From: Bacteroidia bacterium | GTDB lineage: Bacteria > Bacteroidota > Bacteroidia > Flavobacteriales > Flavobacteriaceae | NCBI GenBank assembly: GCA_030429955.1 | Contig: JAUIGO010000001.1 | Location: forward strand, 62,001-126,000 | DNA: 64,000 nucleotides | Direction: 5' to 3' | Shown here: in pieces, positions 27,768 through 36,518 of the stretch | How positions within the stretch are numbered: the stretch's first letter is position 1 | Layout: the number at the start of each line of letters is the position of its first letter | The notes under the pieces: model-generated | What the model was told of the DNA's origin: nothing | Database searches by the model: none | Seen by the model: only the letters and a program-made list of their open reading frames with translations | Position numbers and translations under genes: made by a program

Positions 27768-28976
27768 TTATTCTTCTGTGTAATCTGGATATAAAAATTT
27801 ATTATAAGGGAAACGCGTCACATGAATTTCTCTAACCTCATCATAAACACGTTTTTTAAAATCTTCAAGGTTTTCCTTGTTGATTGCTGAGATAAACAAC
27901 GCATTATTACCAACTTTGCTCATCCATGTTTTTTTCCATTCTTCAAGTGAAAAATTGACTTTGGTTCGTTCAGCTAATAAATCTGTGTCATCAAAAGGTT
28001 CTGCTTCATAAGCATCAATTTTATTAAACACCATAATGGTTGGCTTATCCGCACTTTTTATATCAACTAAAATATTGTTTACAGATTCTATATGCTCTTC
28101 AAAATTTGGATGTGAAATATCAACCACATGCAGCAATAAATCGGCTTCACGAACTTCATCTAAGGTACTCTTAAACGACTCTACCAATTGGGTTGGAAGC
28201 TTTCTAATAAACCCAACTGTATCACTCATTAAAAAAGGCAAGTTTTTAATCACTACTTTCCTAACAGTGGTATCTAAGGTTGCGAATAATTTGTTTTCGG
28301 CAAAGACCTCAGACTTGCTTATCACATTCATAAGGGTAGATTTACCAACGTTGGTGTAACCAACCAAAGCGACTCTTACCATTTGACCTCTATTGCCACG
28401 TTGCACTTCCATTTGCCTGTCAATGGTTTCTATTTTCTTTTTTAGGAGTGCTATTTTATCTCTAACAATTCTTCGGTCAGTTTCTATTTCGGTTTCTCCT
28501 GGTCCACGCATTCCAATACCACCTTTTTGTCTTTCAAGATGTGTCCACATACCTTTTAGTCGTGGTAGCAAATATTCACATTGTGCAAGTTCTACTTGTG
28601 TTCTCGCATAACTTGTTTGTGCCCTCTGAGCAAAAATATCAAGAATTAAATTGGTTCTGTCAAGTACCTTGCAGTTAAGAATTTTACTGATATTTCGTTC
28701 TTGTGCTGGTGATAATTCATCATCAAAAATGGCTGTTCCAACCTCATTCTCTTCAATAAACTTTTGTACGTCTTGTATTTTACCAGTTCCAATAAAAGTT
28801 TTTGGATTGGGCATTTCCATTTTTTGGGTAAAGCGTTTTACAACTTCGCCTCCAGCAGTATAAGTAAGAAATTCTAATTCATCTAAATACTCTTTAGACT
28901 TATCTTCGTTTTGCTCTTTTGTAATTACTCCTATTAAAACAGCCTTTTCTAAGGCTATGTCTTTCTTTTCTATCAT
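27768..28976 (-). CDS. hflX: Ribosome-associated GTPase HflX
   Basis: 402 residues from the ATG at 28976; the nine extra codons upstream are rejected because a TACATTTG -7 box lies at 29000-28993. HflX binds 50S subunits and can split stalled ribosomes. The N-terminal glycine-rich HflX domain (GTGKIQDVQKF, AQRAQTSYARTQVELAQ, GGIGMRGPGETEIETDRR) is followed by the G domain with Walker A VGYTNVGKST, DTVGFIRKLP and NKID. Full length for the family. Confidence 0.95.
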   Translation of the reverse strand: MIEKKDIALEKAVLIGVITKEQNEDKSKEYLDELEFLTYTAGGEVVKRFTQKMEMPNPKTFIGTGKIQDVQKFIEENEVGTAIFDDELSPAQERNISKILNCKVLDRTNLILDIFAQRAQTSYARTQVELAQCEYLLPRLKGMWTHLERQKGGIGMRGPGETEIETDRRIVRDKIALLKKKIETIDRQMEVQRGNRGQMVRVALVGYTNVGKSTLMNVISKSEVFAENKLFATLDTTVRKVVIKNLPFLMSDTVGFIRKLPTQLVESFKSTLDEVREADLLLHVVDISHPNFEEHIESVNNILVDIKSADKPTIMVFNKIDAYEAEPFDDTDLLAERTKVNFSLEEWKKTWMSKVGNNALFISAINKENLEDFKKRVYDEVREIHVTRFPYNKFLYPDYTEE

Positions 28977-28992
28977 ATAAACAAGTAAGTTA

Positions 28993-29000
28993 CAAATGTA
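28993..29000 (-). promoter_or_regulatory. -7 box for hflX
   Basis: The minus-strand TACATTTG matches TAnnTTTG, 16 nt before the ATG at 28976. No clear -33. Confidence 0.45.
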
Positions 29001-29048
29001 CAAATGAATCTTATTGTTTTTATTATTTTAGACAGATAATTGGAGAGA

Positions 29049-30020
29049 ATGAACAATACCTTTATAAAACCCGACTCAGGGAATGATTACTTTACAATAG
29101 CATTTTACAATCTTGAAAACTTATTTGATACATTTGATGATGTCTATACTAATGATGATGATTTTTTGCCAAAATCTCCACGAAATTGGACTGAGAGGAG
29201 ATACCATAAAAAGATAAGAAAACTGGGTCAAGTTATTTCTCAAATTGGTTCTCAAGTTGCAAATAAAACACCAACGTTAGTTGGATTGGCTGAAGTTGAG
29301 AACAGATTGGTTGTTGAAGACTTGATAAATTTGTCATCTCTTAAAGATGATGATTATGGTTTGGTACATTATGATTCATCTGATGAGCGAGGCATTGACG
29401 TTGCGCTAATTTATAACAAAGAGCAATTTAAGGTTATCCATTCAGAAGTATTTGCTTTAGATCTTTTTGATGATGATGGCACAAGAGATTATACACGAGA
29501 CATTTTACTAGTTGAAGGACTTTTAAATAATGAAAAAATATATGTTTTAGTAAATCATTGGCCATCTAGACGTGAAGGAGTAGAACTCACTGAACCAGCA
29601 AGATTGATAGCCTCTAGTAAAGCAATTGAAATTATTGATACTATTAGAACAAAAGATAAACATGCCAAGATTATTGTTATGGGAGATTTTAATGATAACC
29701 CAAAGAATAAGAGCATTACAGACTTAGTTGAATTGCGAGATTTGTACAATCCGATGAGCAATTTACCAACATATACTAGAGGAAGCCTTAATCATAGAAA
29801 GGAATGGAATCTGTTTGACCAAATTTTGTTTAGCACTAATTTTTTTGAATTTGGCGAAGGGAGACATAGTTTCTCTCAAGTGAATATTTTTGATAAAGAC
29901 TTTTTAAAACAATACAAAGGCAAATATAAAGGTAGCCCTTTTAGGACTTATGTTGGTTATAAATATAAAGGAGGTTTTAGCGATCATTTTCCTGTATACT
30001 TACACCTAAAAAAACAATAA
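29049..30020 (+). CDS. EEP-family (endonuclease/exonuclease/phosphatase) enzyme, no signal peptide
   Basis: 323 residues from the ATG at 29049; an upstream TTG (29040) adds only three residues. The EEP fold is clear: IAFYNLENLFDT (Asn, Glu), LAEVENRLV (catalytic Glu), SDERGIDVALIY, VNHWPSRREG (His), MGDFNDNP (Asp, Asn) and the terminal SDHFPVY (Asp-His). Members cleave phosphodiester bonds in DNA, RNA or lipid head groups. It lacks a signal peptide, in contrast to its paralogue at 34894. The two flank a TonB receptor/DUF5689 pair. Substrate unknown. Confidence 0.88.
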   Translation: MNNTFIKPDSGNDYFTIAFYNLENLFDTFDDVYTNDDDFLPKSPRNWTERRYHKKIRKLGQVISQIGSQVANKTPTLVGLAEVENRLVVEDLINLSSLKDDDYGLVHYDSSDERGIDVALIYNKEQFKVIHSEVFALDLFDDDGTRDYTRDILLVEGLLNNEKIYVLVNHWPSRREGVELTEPARLIASSKAIEIIDTIRTKDKHAKIIVMGDFNDNPKNKSITDLVELRDLYNPMSNLPTYTRGSLNHRKEWNLFDQILFSTNFFEFGEGRHSFSQVNIFDKDFLKQYKGKYKGSPFRTYVGYKYKGGFSDHFPVYLHLKKQ

Positions 30021-30087
30021 AAAAGTATCGTTTAAAAACTCTTTTTTATATATTGTGACCATAAAATAACTAACTAACCAATTTTTT

Positions 30088-30120
30088 AAAGCCTTAACAT
30101 ACCTATAATGTTAAGGCTTT
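30088..30120 (+). terminator. Terminator of the EEP gene
   Basis: Perfect 13-bp stem (30088-30100 with 30108-30120, AAAGCCTTAACAT/ATGTTAAGGCTTT), 7-nt loop and a T run to 30125. It lies 68 nt past the stop. Confidence 0.85.
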
Positions 30121-30123
30121 TTT

Positions 30124-30501
30124 TTATAATTTTTGTAAGAGCAATAGAGATAAAGATATACATCCAAAAGGCAGTAACCAAAGCACCCAAACACTATACT
30201 TTTGAGCTTTTTTCTTAGTTGATTTTGCGTTTAAAACACGACGTTTTTTTCCACTATAAGCCATCCAATTTTTAAAGTAGAGCACTATAATGGCAATTAC
30301 AAAGAGTGTCCAGGCTTTTGATGAAGACATGGTGTCAACGTTCATTTGTTCAAGAAAAAGAGAAAGAAGAACACCAAATAGCAATAATAATGAGGCTTGA
30401 AGAAAGGTAATATACACTATTGAGATACTATTTGCCTTAGCCTTGTACCTTGGTTTATAATAATGAAACATGTTAAAAACAAAATGATCAAATAGTGTCA
30501 T
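30124..30501 (-). CDS. Small integral membrane protein of unknown function
   Basis: 125 residues with three hydrophobic segments (about 26-49, 63-81, 105-123) separated by a basic loop (YSGKKRRVLNAKSTKKKAQKYS). A short N-terminal stretch has MFHYYKPRYKAKANS. Four or so positive residues surround the loop, so it should face the cytoplasm. No family recognised. The gene is convergent with the EEP gene and close to the terminator of the DUF5689 gene. It may be unrelated to its neighbours. Confidence 0.65.
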   Translation of the reverse strand: MTLFDHFVFNMFHYYKPRYKAKANSISIVYITFLQASLLLLFGVLLSLFLEQMNVDTMSSSKAWTLFVIAIIVLYFKNWMAYSGKKRRVLNAKSTKKKAQKYSVWVLWLLPFGCISLSLLLLQKL

Positions 30502-30525
30502 GGTTATAAAAATAAGATAAAAAAT

Positions 30526-30553
30526 AAAGCCACAATCATTTGATTGTGGCTTT
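30526..30553 (-). terminator. Terminator of the DUF5689 lipoprotein gene
   Basis: Perfect 13-bp arms (30526-30538 and 30541-30553, AAAGCCACAATCA/TGATTGTGGCTTT), tight centre, followed on the minus strand by a T-rich run. It lies 20 nt past the stop at 30573. Confidence 0.85.
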
Positions 30554-30572
30554 GCTTATATATTAAATAAAA

Positions 30573-31955
30573 CTATTGTACAAAAACCGCGACATTATCA
30601 ACGTGTATCGTGGTGTTAAGATTCATAGTATCGCTTCCTGTATATTTAAAAGCAATATAAAGAGTTCCTGTGTAACTTGACAAATCAATACTTCCAGAAT
30701 CAACAAAATTGAACCAGGTTTCATAATCAGCTTCAAGGCTAGATGTGAAATCTAACTGAATCCAAGTAGCAGAACCAATGCCTCCTTCTGTTCCGTCAAA
30801 ATCTGTTGATACAAAAAGCTCTAAAGCGTCATGTCCAGCATCTGGATAAGCGTGCTCAGTTTGAAAAGACAACATTTCTCCATCTTGAGCATCCATATCA
30901 ATACCTGGCGAAATTAACCAACCAATGTTGCTCACATCTCCTGTGCCAAATGCCGTAAACTCTGCATAACCGTTACCACTATACACTTGCTCAGTCCAAA
31001 CTTCACTTCCTGCTTCAGCATAGTTAATCCATCCTTCAATGTTTAGGTTTGTATTATCAACTGCAGAATTGAAAGACTCTTCAAATACAGGGTCGCAACG
31101 ATTATCTGTAAAGTGAATATCGTCTGTTGTGTTTAATACCATTACTTTTGGCGAACCACCAAAACCTTGTGTGATAACACCTGAAATACTTCCACGCCCT
31201 TCAGTTGGTAATGGCACTTGCTTAAAGCTTGCAAATGAGCTTGTTTCTAGTCTAAATTCTGATCCATTATCACAGCTAACCATGATATGACGTGTATCAA
31301 AATCATCAAAAGGATCTACAAATGTTTCACCTTCCAAAGATGTTGGGAATTGCATATTATCAAAAGTCACAAACATTCCTAAATGTGAGTCGTTAACAGC
31401 TGAAGGAATAAGTACCAATGGCACAATATCCATTGTAGTTGCAGAACGGAATACGTGTTGAGGTATTTGGTTTGCTGTCATTTCTTCTAGATTACTTCCA
31501 TCCAATTGACCTCCAATAGTCAATACATCAGAAGAATTTTCACCTAAATAAAGACCTTTAAGTTTTATGTAAATCTCACGTCCTTTATTAAACTGATTAT
31601 ATGAATCTACTTGGTTTAATGTCACTCCAATAGCAGCTGTTGGATTTTCAGGAGCATCTTGCATATAGAATTCTTTGTAGAAATTACCTGTTTGGTCTGA
31701 TGAGCTAACATACCCTTTTACAACAATATCAGATTCAATCAATGTAGCTTGACCTGAATATAAGTCCAATAAATCTGCTATGCTTATTTCAGTTAATGAT
31801 CCATCAGCTAGTCCAGCCATAATAGCTTGTAGTCCTGCGTTTTCTTCATTTCCTAAGCTTTCAGGAATTGAAAATTCATCGTCTTGTACACACGACACTA
31901 AAGCAACAGACATTGCTATTACAGTGAAGAATGCTAAAATTTTATTCGTTTTCAT
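30573..31955 (-). CDS. DUF5689 lipoprotein with choice-of-anchor J domain
   Basis: 460 residues with lipobox ALVSC (Cys22). The N-terminal part (about 45-285) fits DUF5689: VVKGYVSSSDQTGNFYKEFYMQD, KGREIYIKLKGLYLG, RGSISGVITQGFGGSPKVMV. The C-terminal part (about 290-460) is a choice-of-anchor J/cleaved-adhesin type beta sandwich (FEESFNS, WINYAEAGSEVWT, WLISPGIDMDAQDG, IHVDNVAVFVQ). It follows the TonB receptor at 31981 in the same direction with a 25-nt gap, so it is the surface-exposed partner of that receptor. The ligand is unknown. Confidence 0.88.
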   Translation of the reverse strand: MKTNKILAFFTVIAMSVALVSCVQDDEFSIPESLGNEENAGLQAIMAGLADGSLTEISIADLLDLYSGQATLIESDIVVKGYVSSSDQTGNFYKEFYMQDAPENPTAAIGVTLNQVDSYNQFNKGREIYIKLKGLYLGENSSDVLTIGGQLDGSNLEEMTANQIPQHVFRSATTMDIVPLVLIPSAVNDSHLGMFVTFDNMQFPTSLEGETFVDPFDDFDTRHIMVSCDNGSEFRLETSSFASFKQVPLPTEGRGSISGVITQGFGGSPKVMVLNTTDDIHFTDNRCDPVFEESFNSAVDNTNLNIEGWINYAEAGSEVWTEQVYSGNGYAEFTAFGTGDVSNIGWLISPGIDMDAQDGEMLSFQTEHAYPDAGHDALELFVSTDFDGTEGGIGSATWIQLDFTSSLEADYETWFNFVDSGSIDLSSYTGTLYIAFKYTGSDTMNLNTTIHVDNVAVFVQ

Positions 31956-31980
31956 AAGTACTAATTTATTATTTTTTTAT

Positions 31981-34755
31981 TTAAAATCTAAAATTCACGT
32001 TTAAGAAATAGGTTGTGCCACGACCATACCAATATTTTGGGCCAAATACACGTTTTGGATTGGCATTATCATCTCTAAGTTCTCTATAGTTGGCGTTTCT
32101 ACCTTGCTCAAAGCCACCAGACTTATATTCTTTATCCAGCAAATTGTTTACGCTTGCAAAGAAACCAATAAAGTAATCGCCTATTTTCCAAGATTTACCA
32201 CCAATTAAATTTACGGTCATGTAGTCTTCAAATGACTCTTGTTTTAGTAATTGTTTAGCCAATTCAGGGTCGTAATCGTTAAAAGGTAATCCATCGCTGT
32301 CTAAGTAAAAGTTCTCAGTTCTTGTTAATGGGCTAATATCTACATACGTGTTTGTAAAGAAATTAGTTGTTGCACCAAACCACCAATAATCTGGGTCTCT
32401 ATACTCAAAACCAACAGAATAAGCACGTTGTGGTCCTCCTGCAATTTTGTAGTTTTTTAAGTTTGCTTGTCCAAAATCTTTAAATCCATTTTGACTTAAC
32501 TCATCTGGTGCTGTTGGGTCTGGAGCTGTTGTTAAATATAAATCTGGATTGTTGTCATACGTATATTGCCCAACTGAAGCCGCACCTTTTAATAAAATTG
32601 TAGGTGTTACCTGAGCTTCAATACCTAATTCTGCACCAAAGTGTTTTTTGTCTATGCCTTGTAAAATTTCTTGAACAAAGTTAGCATTGTCGCCTCCAAT
32701 ACCATCTGCAAAGAAGAATGATATTTCATTGGCATCTTGCATAGCAGTATAAAATCCTGTTAAACGAGCTTTTACTATTGGAGACCTGAAAATATAACTA
32801 ACGTCAGCTGATGTTACTTTTTCTTCTGTAATTTCATTTCCACTAACATCACCTACAACATTGTGATTTTCTCTTGAGTTAGAATACGTATTTCTCAATG
32901 ATGGTGCTTTGCTTAAATATGCAGTATTGACATCAATTAAATGTTTTCCGGTAATTTTATAAGTTGCACCGGCTTTTGCGCCTAATCCATTAAATTTAAG
33001 TTTTCTTCCTTTTCCGAAAGAATTATCAGCAAATGCTTCGTGTTGGTATAACCCTTCACGCTGATATTGTGTATTAGTGTAACTTGCAGCAAGATAAAAA
33101 TCTACTTTATTATACTTAAAGAATGCTTGTGCTGTTGCACTTATTACATCAGCATATAAGTTATAGTTATATCTAAATTTCTCACCCTCACCAACGATAC
33201 GATCTGGATTTTGAAGATCAAATTGAAAATTATCAAAAGAATCTACATTTAAATATCCAGAACCACCTAATAAATCGACAATCTCAGCAAAGTTATTAGA
33301 TTCTAAACGCTTGTAATCAACAATTCCATTTACTCTAATGTTATCATTGATATCTCTTGTGTAATTAGAGTTTATGGTTAATTGTTTATCATCACTTCTA
33401 TCTTCATAAAGCACATATGCAGCATTTAATCCATTCATGTTATTGGTTAGGTTAGCATCATATATTCTGTTCCAATCAATTTGACCATTGTTAATGAACT
33501 CTTGTTCAGCTTGATAAGCTCCGTCATAATCGGGACCATCAGTATCTGCTAAGAAATAACTAGGTAGTTTTTGGTAGTAAGAAGGGCTTGGATTTGCACC
33601 ACCTGCGTAATCCAATCTACTATTTCCAAGTTCTCCAAATTGGTAAGCAACACTTGTATTTAAGGATGACTTTTCATTAATATCCCAAAGATGATTCAAC
33701 ATCAAAATTGGCTCTACTGTTCTTTTTACTCTTGAGTTTCGTTTTTCATCATCGTGATAGCCCCAATATTCATTATATCGAATATCTTTTAGGTCATATA
33801 CTTCTTGGGTGTTTGGTGATGATTTTCCACGTCTGTTAGGCGCAAAAATTCCTGTAAAGTTAATACTATGTTTATCATTGATTTTCTTTTCTACAGAAGC
33901 AAAGAACGAATTGGCATCATAGAAAGTTGCATCTTGATAACCTTCGTCTCCCCAACGTCTTCCTATAGAAATAGAGTAAGCCCAACCTCCATCAACCAAT
34001 CCTGATGAATAGGAAGCCATGGCTCTATTGGTATAACTTCTGTTTGATGATGAATAGGTTACACGACCACCTTTTCTGTACATTGATGCTCTTGTGTTTA
34101 TGTTTGTTGTTCCTAACAAACCACCAAAATTGTAGGCTGAAGGCGTTAAGCCATTTGAAAGCTCTTGGTTTCTCATAACGTCGTTAAGTCCGCCCCAATT
34201 ACTCCATTGTGGCCTACCATCAAACATCTTGTTCATTTCAACCCCATTAATTAGCAATTTTCCATTTTCAGAATCCAGCCCTCTTACTCTAAAAAATGAA
34301 GAGCTAAACTCAAATGCAGCGGTTCTTAAAAACACATCTTGCGATGATTGCAATAATCCAGAAATATTATCAGCTCCACTAGTGTCATCATTTAACTCAT
34401 CATCAGACAAGGTAATGGTAAATAGATCTGCGGAATCTGATACATCAATTCTAAGAATCATGTCTGTAATGTTTACTGTTGATCCTTCATTTACCACAAT
34501 AGGATAACGCTCAGTTATGTAACCAGTTTTACTTACGTTTAAAACTTGTTCACCCAAAGGGACATTTCTAGTAAAACTAAATTCGCCTAAAGCATCTGTT
34601 TTTGTGGTTTGAGAAGTTTCTTCAATAGTAATTGTTACATCAGGAATGGCTTCATTGGTTACGGCATCTTTTACACTACCTTTTATGGTGGTTTGTGCAA
34701 AAGCCGAAAACACAGAAAAAATTCCTAATAAAAAAATAAATAAACTTTTCTTCAT
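31981..34755 (-). CDS. TonB-dependent receptor paired with DUF5689 lipoprotein
   Basis: 924 residues from the ATG at 34755; the ORF can be extended two codons to a TTG. Signal peptide MKKSLFIFLLGIFSVFSAFAQ, then a CarboxypepD_reg domain (about 22-95: GSVKDAVTNEAIPDVTITIE), then a plug with DVFLRTAAFEFSSSFFRVRGLDSENGKLLINGVEMN-like core and the WSNWGGLNDVMRNQ motif, and a long barrel ending FLNVNFRF. The motif WSNWxGLxDV and the NHLWDINE segment recur in the second receptor (38175), so they are one subfamily. It imports a ligand across the outer membrane by TonB energy; the ligand is unknown. Confidence 0.93.
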   Translation of the reverse strand: MKKSLFIFLLGIFSVFSAFAQTTIKGSVKDAVTNEAIPDVTITIEETSQTTKTDALGEFSFTRNVPLGEQVLNVSKTGYITERYPIVVNEGSTVNITDMILRIDVSDSADLFTITLSDDELNDDTSGADNISGLLQSSQDVFLRTAAFEFSSSFFRVRGLDSENGKLLINGVEMNKMFDGRPQWSNWGGLNDVMRNQELSNGLTPSAYNFGGLLGTTNINTRASMYRKGGRVTYSSSNRSYTNRAMASYSSGLVDGGWAYSISIGRRWGDEGYQDATFYDANSFFASVEKKINDKHSINFTGIFAPNRRGKSSPNTQEVYDLKDIRYNEYWGYHDDEKRNSRVKRTVEPILMLNHLWDINEKSSLNTSVAYQFGELGNSRLDYAGGANPSPSYYQKLPSYFLADTDGPDYDGAYQAEQEFINNGQIDWNRIYDANLTNNMNGLNAAYVLYEDRSDDKQLTINSNYTRDINDNIRVNGIVDYKRLESNNFAEIVDLLGGSGYLNVDSFDNFQFDLQNPDRIVGEGEKFRYNYNLYADVISATAQAFFKYNKVDFYLAASYTNTQYQREGLYQHEAFADNSFGKGRKLKFNGLGAKAGATYKITGKHLIDVNTAYLSKAPSLRNTYSNSRENHNVVGDVSGNEITEEKVTSADVSYIFRSPIVKARLTGFYTAMQDANEISFFFADGIGGDNANFVQEILQGIDKKHFGAELGIEAQVTPTILLKGAASVGQYTYDNNPDLYLTTAPDPTAPDELSQNGFKDFGQANLKNYKIAGGPQRAYSVGFEYRDPDYWWFGATTNFFTNTYVDISPLTRTENFYLDSDGLPFNDYDPELAKQLLKQESFEDYMTVNLIGGKSWKIGDYFIGFFASVNNLLDKEYKSGGFEQGRNANYRELRDDNANPKRVFGPKYWYGRGTTYFLNVNFRF

Positions 34756-34811
34756 GTTCAATATTAAAATTAATACTTTGTTTTCCTTAAATTTAAAAAT
34801 ATTAAGGCTTG

Positions 34812-34819
34812 CAAATTTA
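34812..34819 (-). promoter_or_regulatory. -7 box for the TonB receptor/DUF5689 operon
   Basis: The minus-strand TAAATTTG matches TAnnTTTG, 56 nt before the ATG at 34755, in a 138-nt divergent region. Confidence 0.45.
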
Positions 34820-34839
34820 CATTATTTATTATTAATATT

Positions 34840-34847
34840 TACTTTTG
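34840..34847 (+). promoter_or_regulatory. -7 box for the secreted EEP gene
   Basis: TACTTTTG matches TAnnTTTG, 46 nt before the ATG at 34894. It lies 20 nt from the opposing box of the TonB receptor, so the two promoters are back to back and could be co-regulated. Confidence 0.45.
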
Positions 34848-34893
34848 GCTCAAGATTTGCTTTCATATTAACATAAACATAATACGACTATAA

Positions 34894-35949
34894 ATGAAAC
34901 TATTAAAAACGTTTGCTACTTCATTTTGTTTTCTTTTAATTTTTACAAGTTATGCACAGGAAAAACGAAAGTTTAAAGTGCACACTATTGCTTTTTATAA
35001 TGTTGAAAATTTATTTGACACTATTAATGACCCTCAAAAGTTTGATGAAGCAAGTCCAATCATGGAGCTAAAGTTTGATCGTGGCGAAATTTACAAAAAG
35101 AAGGTGAAGAACATGGCTCGTGTAATTTCTGAAATAGGTGCTGATGTTTCTAACAACAGCCCAGCGATTATTGGTATCTCAGAAGTTGAAAACAGGCAAG
35201 TTATTGAAGATTTGGCAAATGATGACGCTTTATATGGTAAGGATTATGGCATTATACATTTTGACTCTCCAGATGCACGTGGTATTGATGTAGCATTAAT
35301 GTACCAAAAAGCCTTGTTTTCTCCTATTGACAGTAGCAGTCATGAATTAAAAATTTATGATGATATTACTAGAAAGCGAGTCTATACAAGAGACCAACTT
35401 TTAGTGAGTGGTAAATTAGATGGAGAGCTGATACACATTATTGTAAGCCATTGGCCTTCGCGTTCTGGAGGAGAGGCAAGAAGTAGACCTAAACGTATTG
35501 CTGCTGCAAGACTGAATAAACGTATTATAGATTCATTGCAAGCAATTGATCCTTATGCAAAAATATTTTCAATGGGAGATTTGAATGACGACCCAACAAA
35601 TGCAAGCTTAAAAGACATATTAAAAACTGAAAAAAACAAGGAAGATGTTGAGTTGAAAGGCATATATAACCCAATGGAAGAATTTTTCAGACAAGGATTA
35701 GGGTCTAACGCATACAGAGATGCTTGGAGTTTATTTGACCAGATTTTAATTACTAAACCTTTATTGGAAACTGATTATTCTTCGTTTAGGTTTTATAAAG
35801 CTGGAATCTTTAATAAACTTTATTTAACCAATAAGGAAGGACGATATAAAGGCTATCCTTTAAGAAGTTTTGCAGATGGTGGTTTTACGGATGGTTTTAG
35901 TGACCACTTCCCTGTGTATGTTCATATTATAAAAGAAATAAAAGAATAA
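34894..35949 (+). CDS. Secreted EEP-family (endonuclease/exonuclease/phosphatase) enzyme
   Basis: 351 residues with signal peptide MKLLKTFATSFCFLLIFTSYAQ. The EEP signature is complete: IAFYNVENLFDT, ISEVENRQV (Glu), PDARGIDVALMY, VSHWPSRSGGE, MGDLNDDP, and SDHFPVYVH. It is a paralogue of the unsignalled enzyme at 29049. Being divergent from a TonB receptor/DUF5689 pair, it is likely to work at the cell surface or periplasm, releasing a product the receptor could import. Nucleic acid or a phosphoester is the likely substrate, but this is inference. Confidence 0.9.
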   Translation: MKLLKTFATSFCFLLIFTSYAQEKRKFKVHTIAFYNVENLFDTINDPQKFDEASPIMELKFDRGEIYKKKVKNMARVISEIGADVSNNSPAIIGISEVENRQVIEDLANDDALYGKDYGIIHFDSPDARGIDVALMYQKALFSPIDSSSHELKIYDDITRKRVYTRDQLLVSGKLDGELIHIIVSHWPSRSGGEARSRPKRIAAARLNKRIIDSLQAIDPYAKIFSMGDLNDDPTNASLKDILKTEKNKEDVELKGIYNPMEEFFRQGLGSNAYRDAWSLFDQILITKPLLETDYSSFRFYKAGIFNKLYLTNKEGRYKGYPLRSFADGGFTDGFSDHFPVYVHIIKEIKE

Positions 35950-35979
35950 AAAAAAGCGACACTTAGTGTCGCTTTTTTT
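35949..35979. terminator. Bidirectional terminator after the secreted EEP gene
   Basis: 15-bp arms (35949-35963 and 35965-35979, AAAAAAAGCGACACT/AGTGTCGCTTTTTTT) with T runs on both strands. It separates the EEP gene (stop 35949) from the convergent membrane protein gene (stop 35983). Confidence 0.88.
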
Positions 35980-35982
35980 ATT

Positions 35983-36423
35983 CTAAAATCTTGGCCATAC
36001 ATCCCAAGGAATTCTTGACAAGAAGCAAATTAAAGCTAATGTGTAGAATATTAATATGGTTTTGAATTTTGGAGAAGACGTAAGTTTCTTTTTATGCTTA
36101 GAATATCCAATAGTAATTAAAACAATTGCAATAATATTTATTAAAGGATGTTCTACAAGATATAACCTTGAAACCGAATCACTCATTACCTTGCCTCCTA
36201 ATTCGCTCCAATCACTAAATCTTGGAGATACAAAATATAATATCAACCCTAAAAGCAATTGTATGTGTGATACAATAAGCGCGAATAGAGAAACTCTAAA
36301 GTCTTTGGCACTATATTCTTTTTTCCCTGTATACCCAATAAGTGCATTAATAACAGCTGCAATAAGTATTATAACTACCAAATATGCCCAATAGGAGTGT
36401 AGCATTTTAATTGTTGAATCCAT
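35983..36423 (-). CDS. Four-helix membrane protein, possible b-type haem protein
   Basis: 146 residues with four hydrophobic helices (about 12-31, 44-65, 92-108, 122-136). Histidines His9, His53 and His92 lie at or near helix ends, a pattern seen in small membrane cytochromes. Small flavobacterial homologues are often labelled cytochrome B in databases, but I cannot confirm haem binding. The gene is monocistronic with a -7 box at 36453-36446 and is not clearly part of the neighbouring TonB system. Confidence 0.7.
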   Translation of the reverse strand: MDSTIKMLHSYWAYLVVIILIAAVINALIGYTGKKEYSAKDFRVSLFALIVSHIQLLLGLILYFVSPRFSDWSELGGKVMSDSVSRLYLVEHPLINIIAIVLITIGYSKHKKKLTSSPKFKTILIFYTLALICFLSRIPWDVWPRF

Positions 36424-36445
36424 AAATTAGTTTTATTAGTTTAAG

Positions 36446-36453
36446 CAAAAGTA
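36446..36453 (-). promoter_or_regulatory. -7 box for the four-helix membrane protein
   Basis: The minus-strand TACTTTTG matches TAnnTTTG, 22 nt before the ATG at 36423. Confidence 0.45.
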
Positions 36454-36469
36454 ATGAAATTTAAGCATA

Positions 36470-36501
36470 AAAAAACCTGCTCTAAATTGAGCAGGTTTTT
36501 T
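36470..36501 (-). terminator. Terminator of the TonB/lipoprotein operon
   Basis: Perfect 13-bp stem (36470-36482 with 36489-36501, AAAAAACCTGCTC/GAGCAGGTTTTTT), 6-nt loop. It lies 17 nt beyond the stop at 36519; T run on the minus strand. Confidence 0.88.
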
Positions 36502-36518
36502 AAATATATGTTTAGCAT

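Noticed and set aside
34229-34507. Plus-strand ORF of 92 codons
   Set aside because: Antisense to the TonB receptor plug region.
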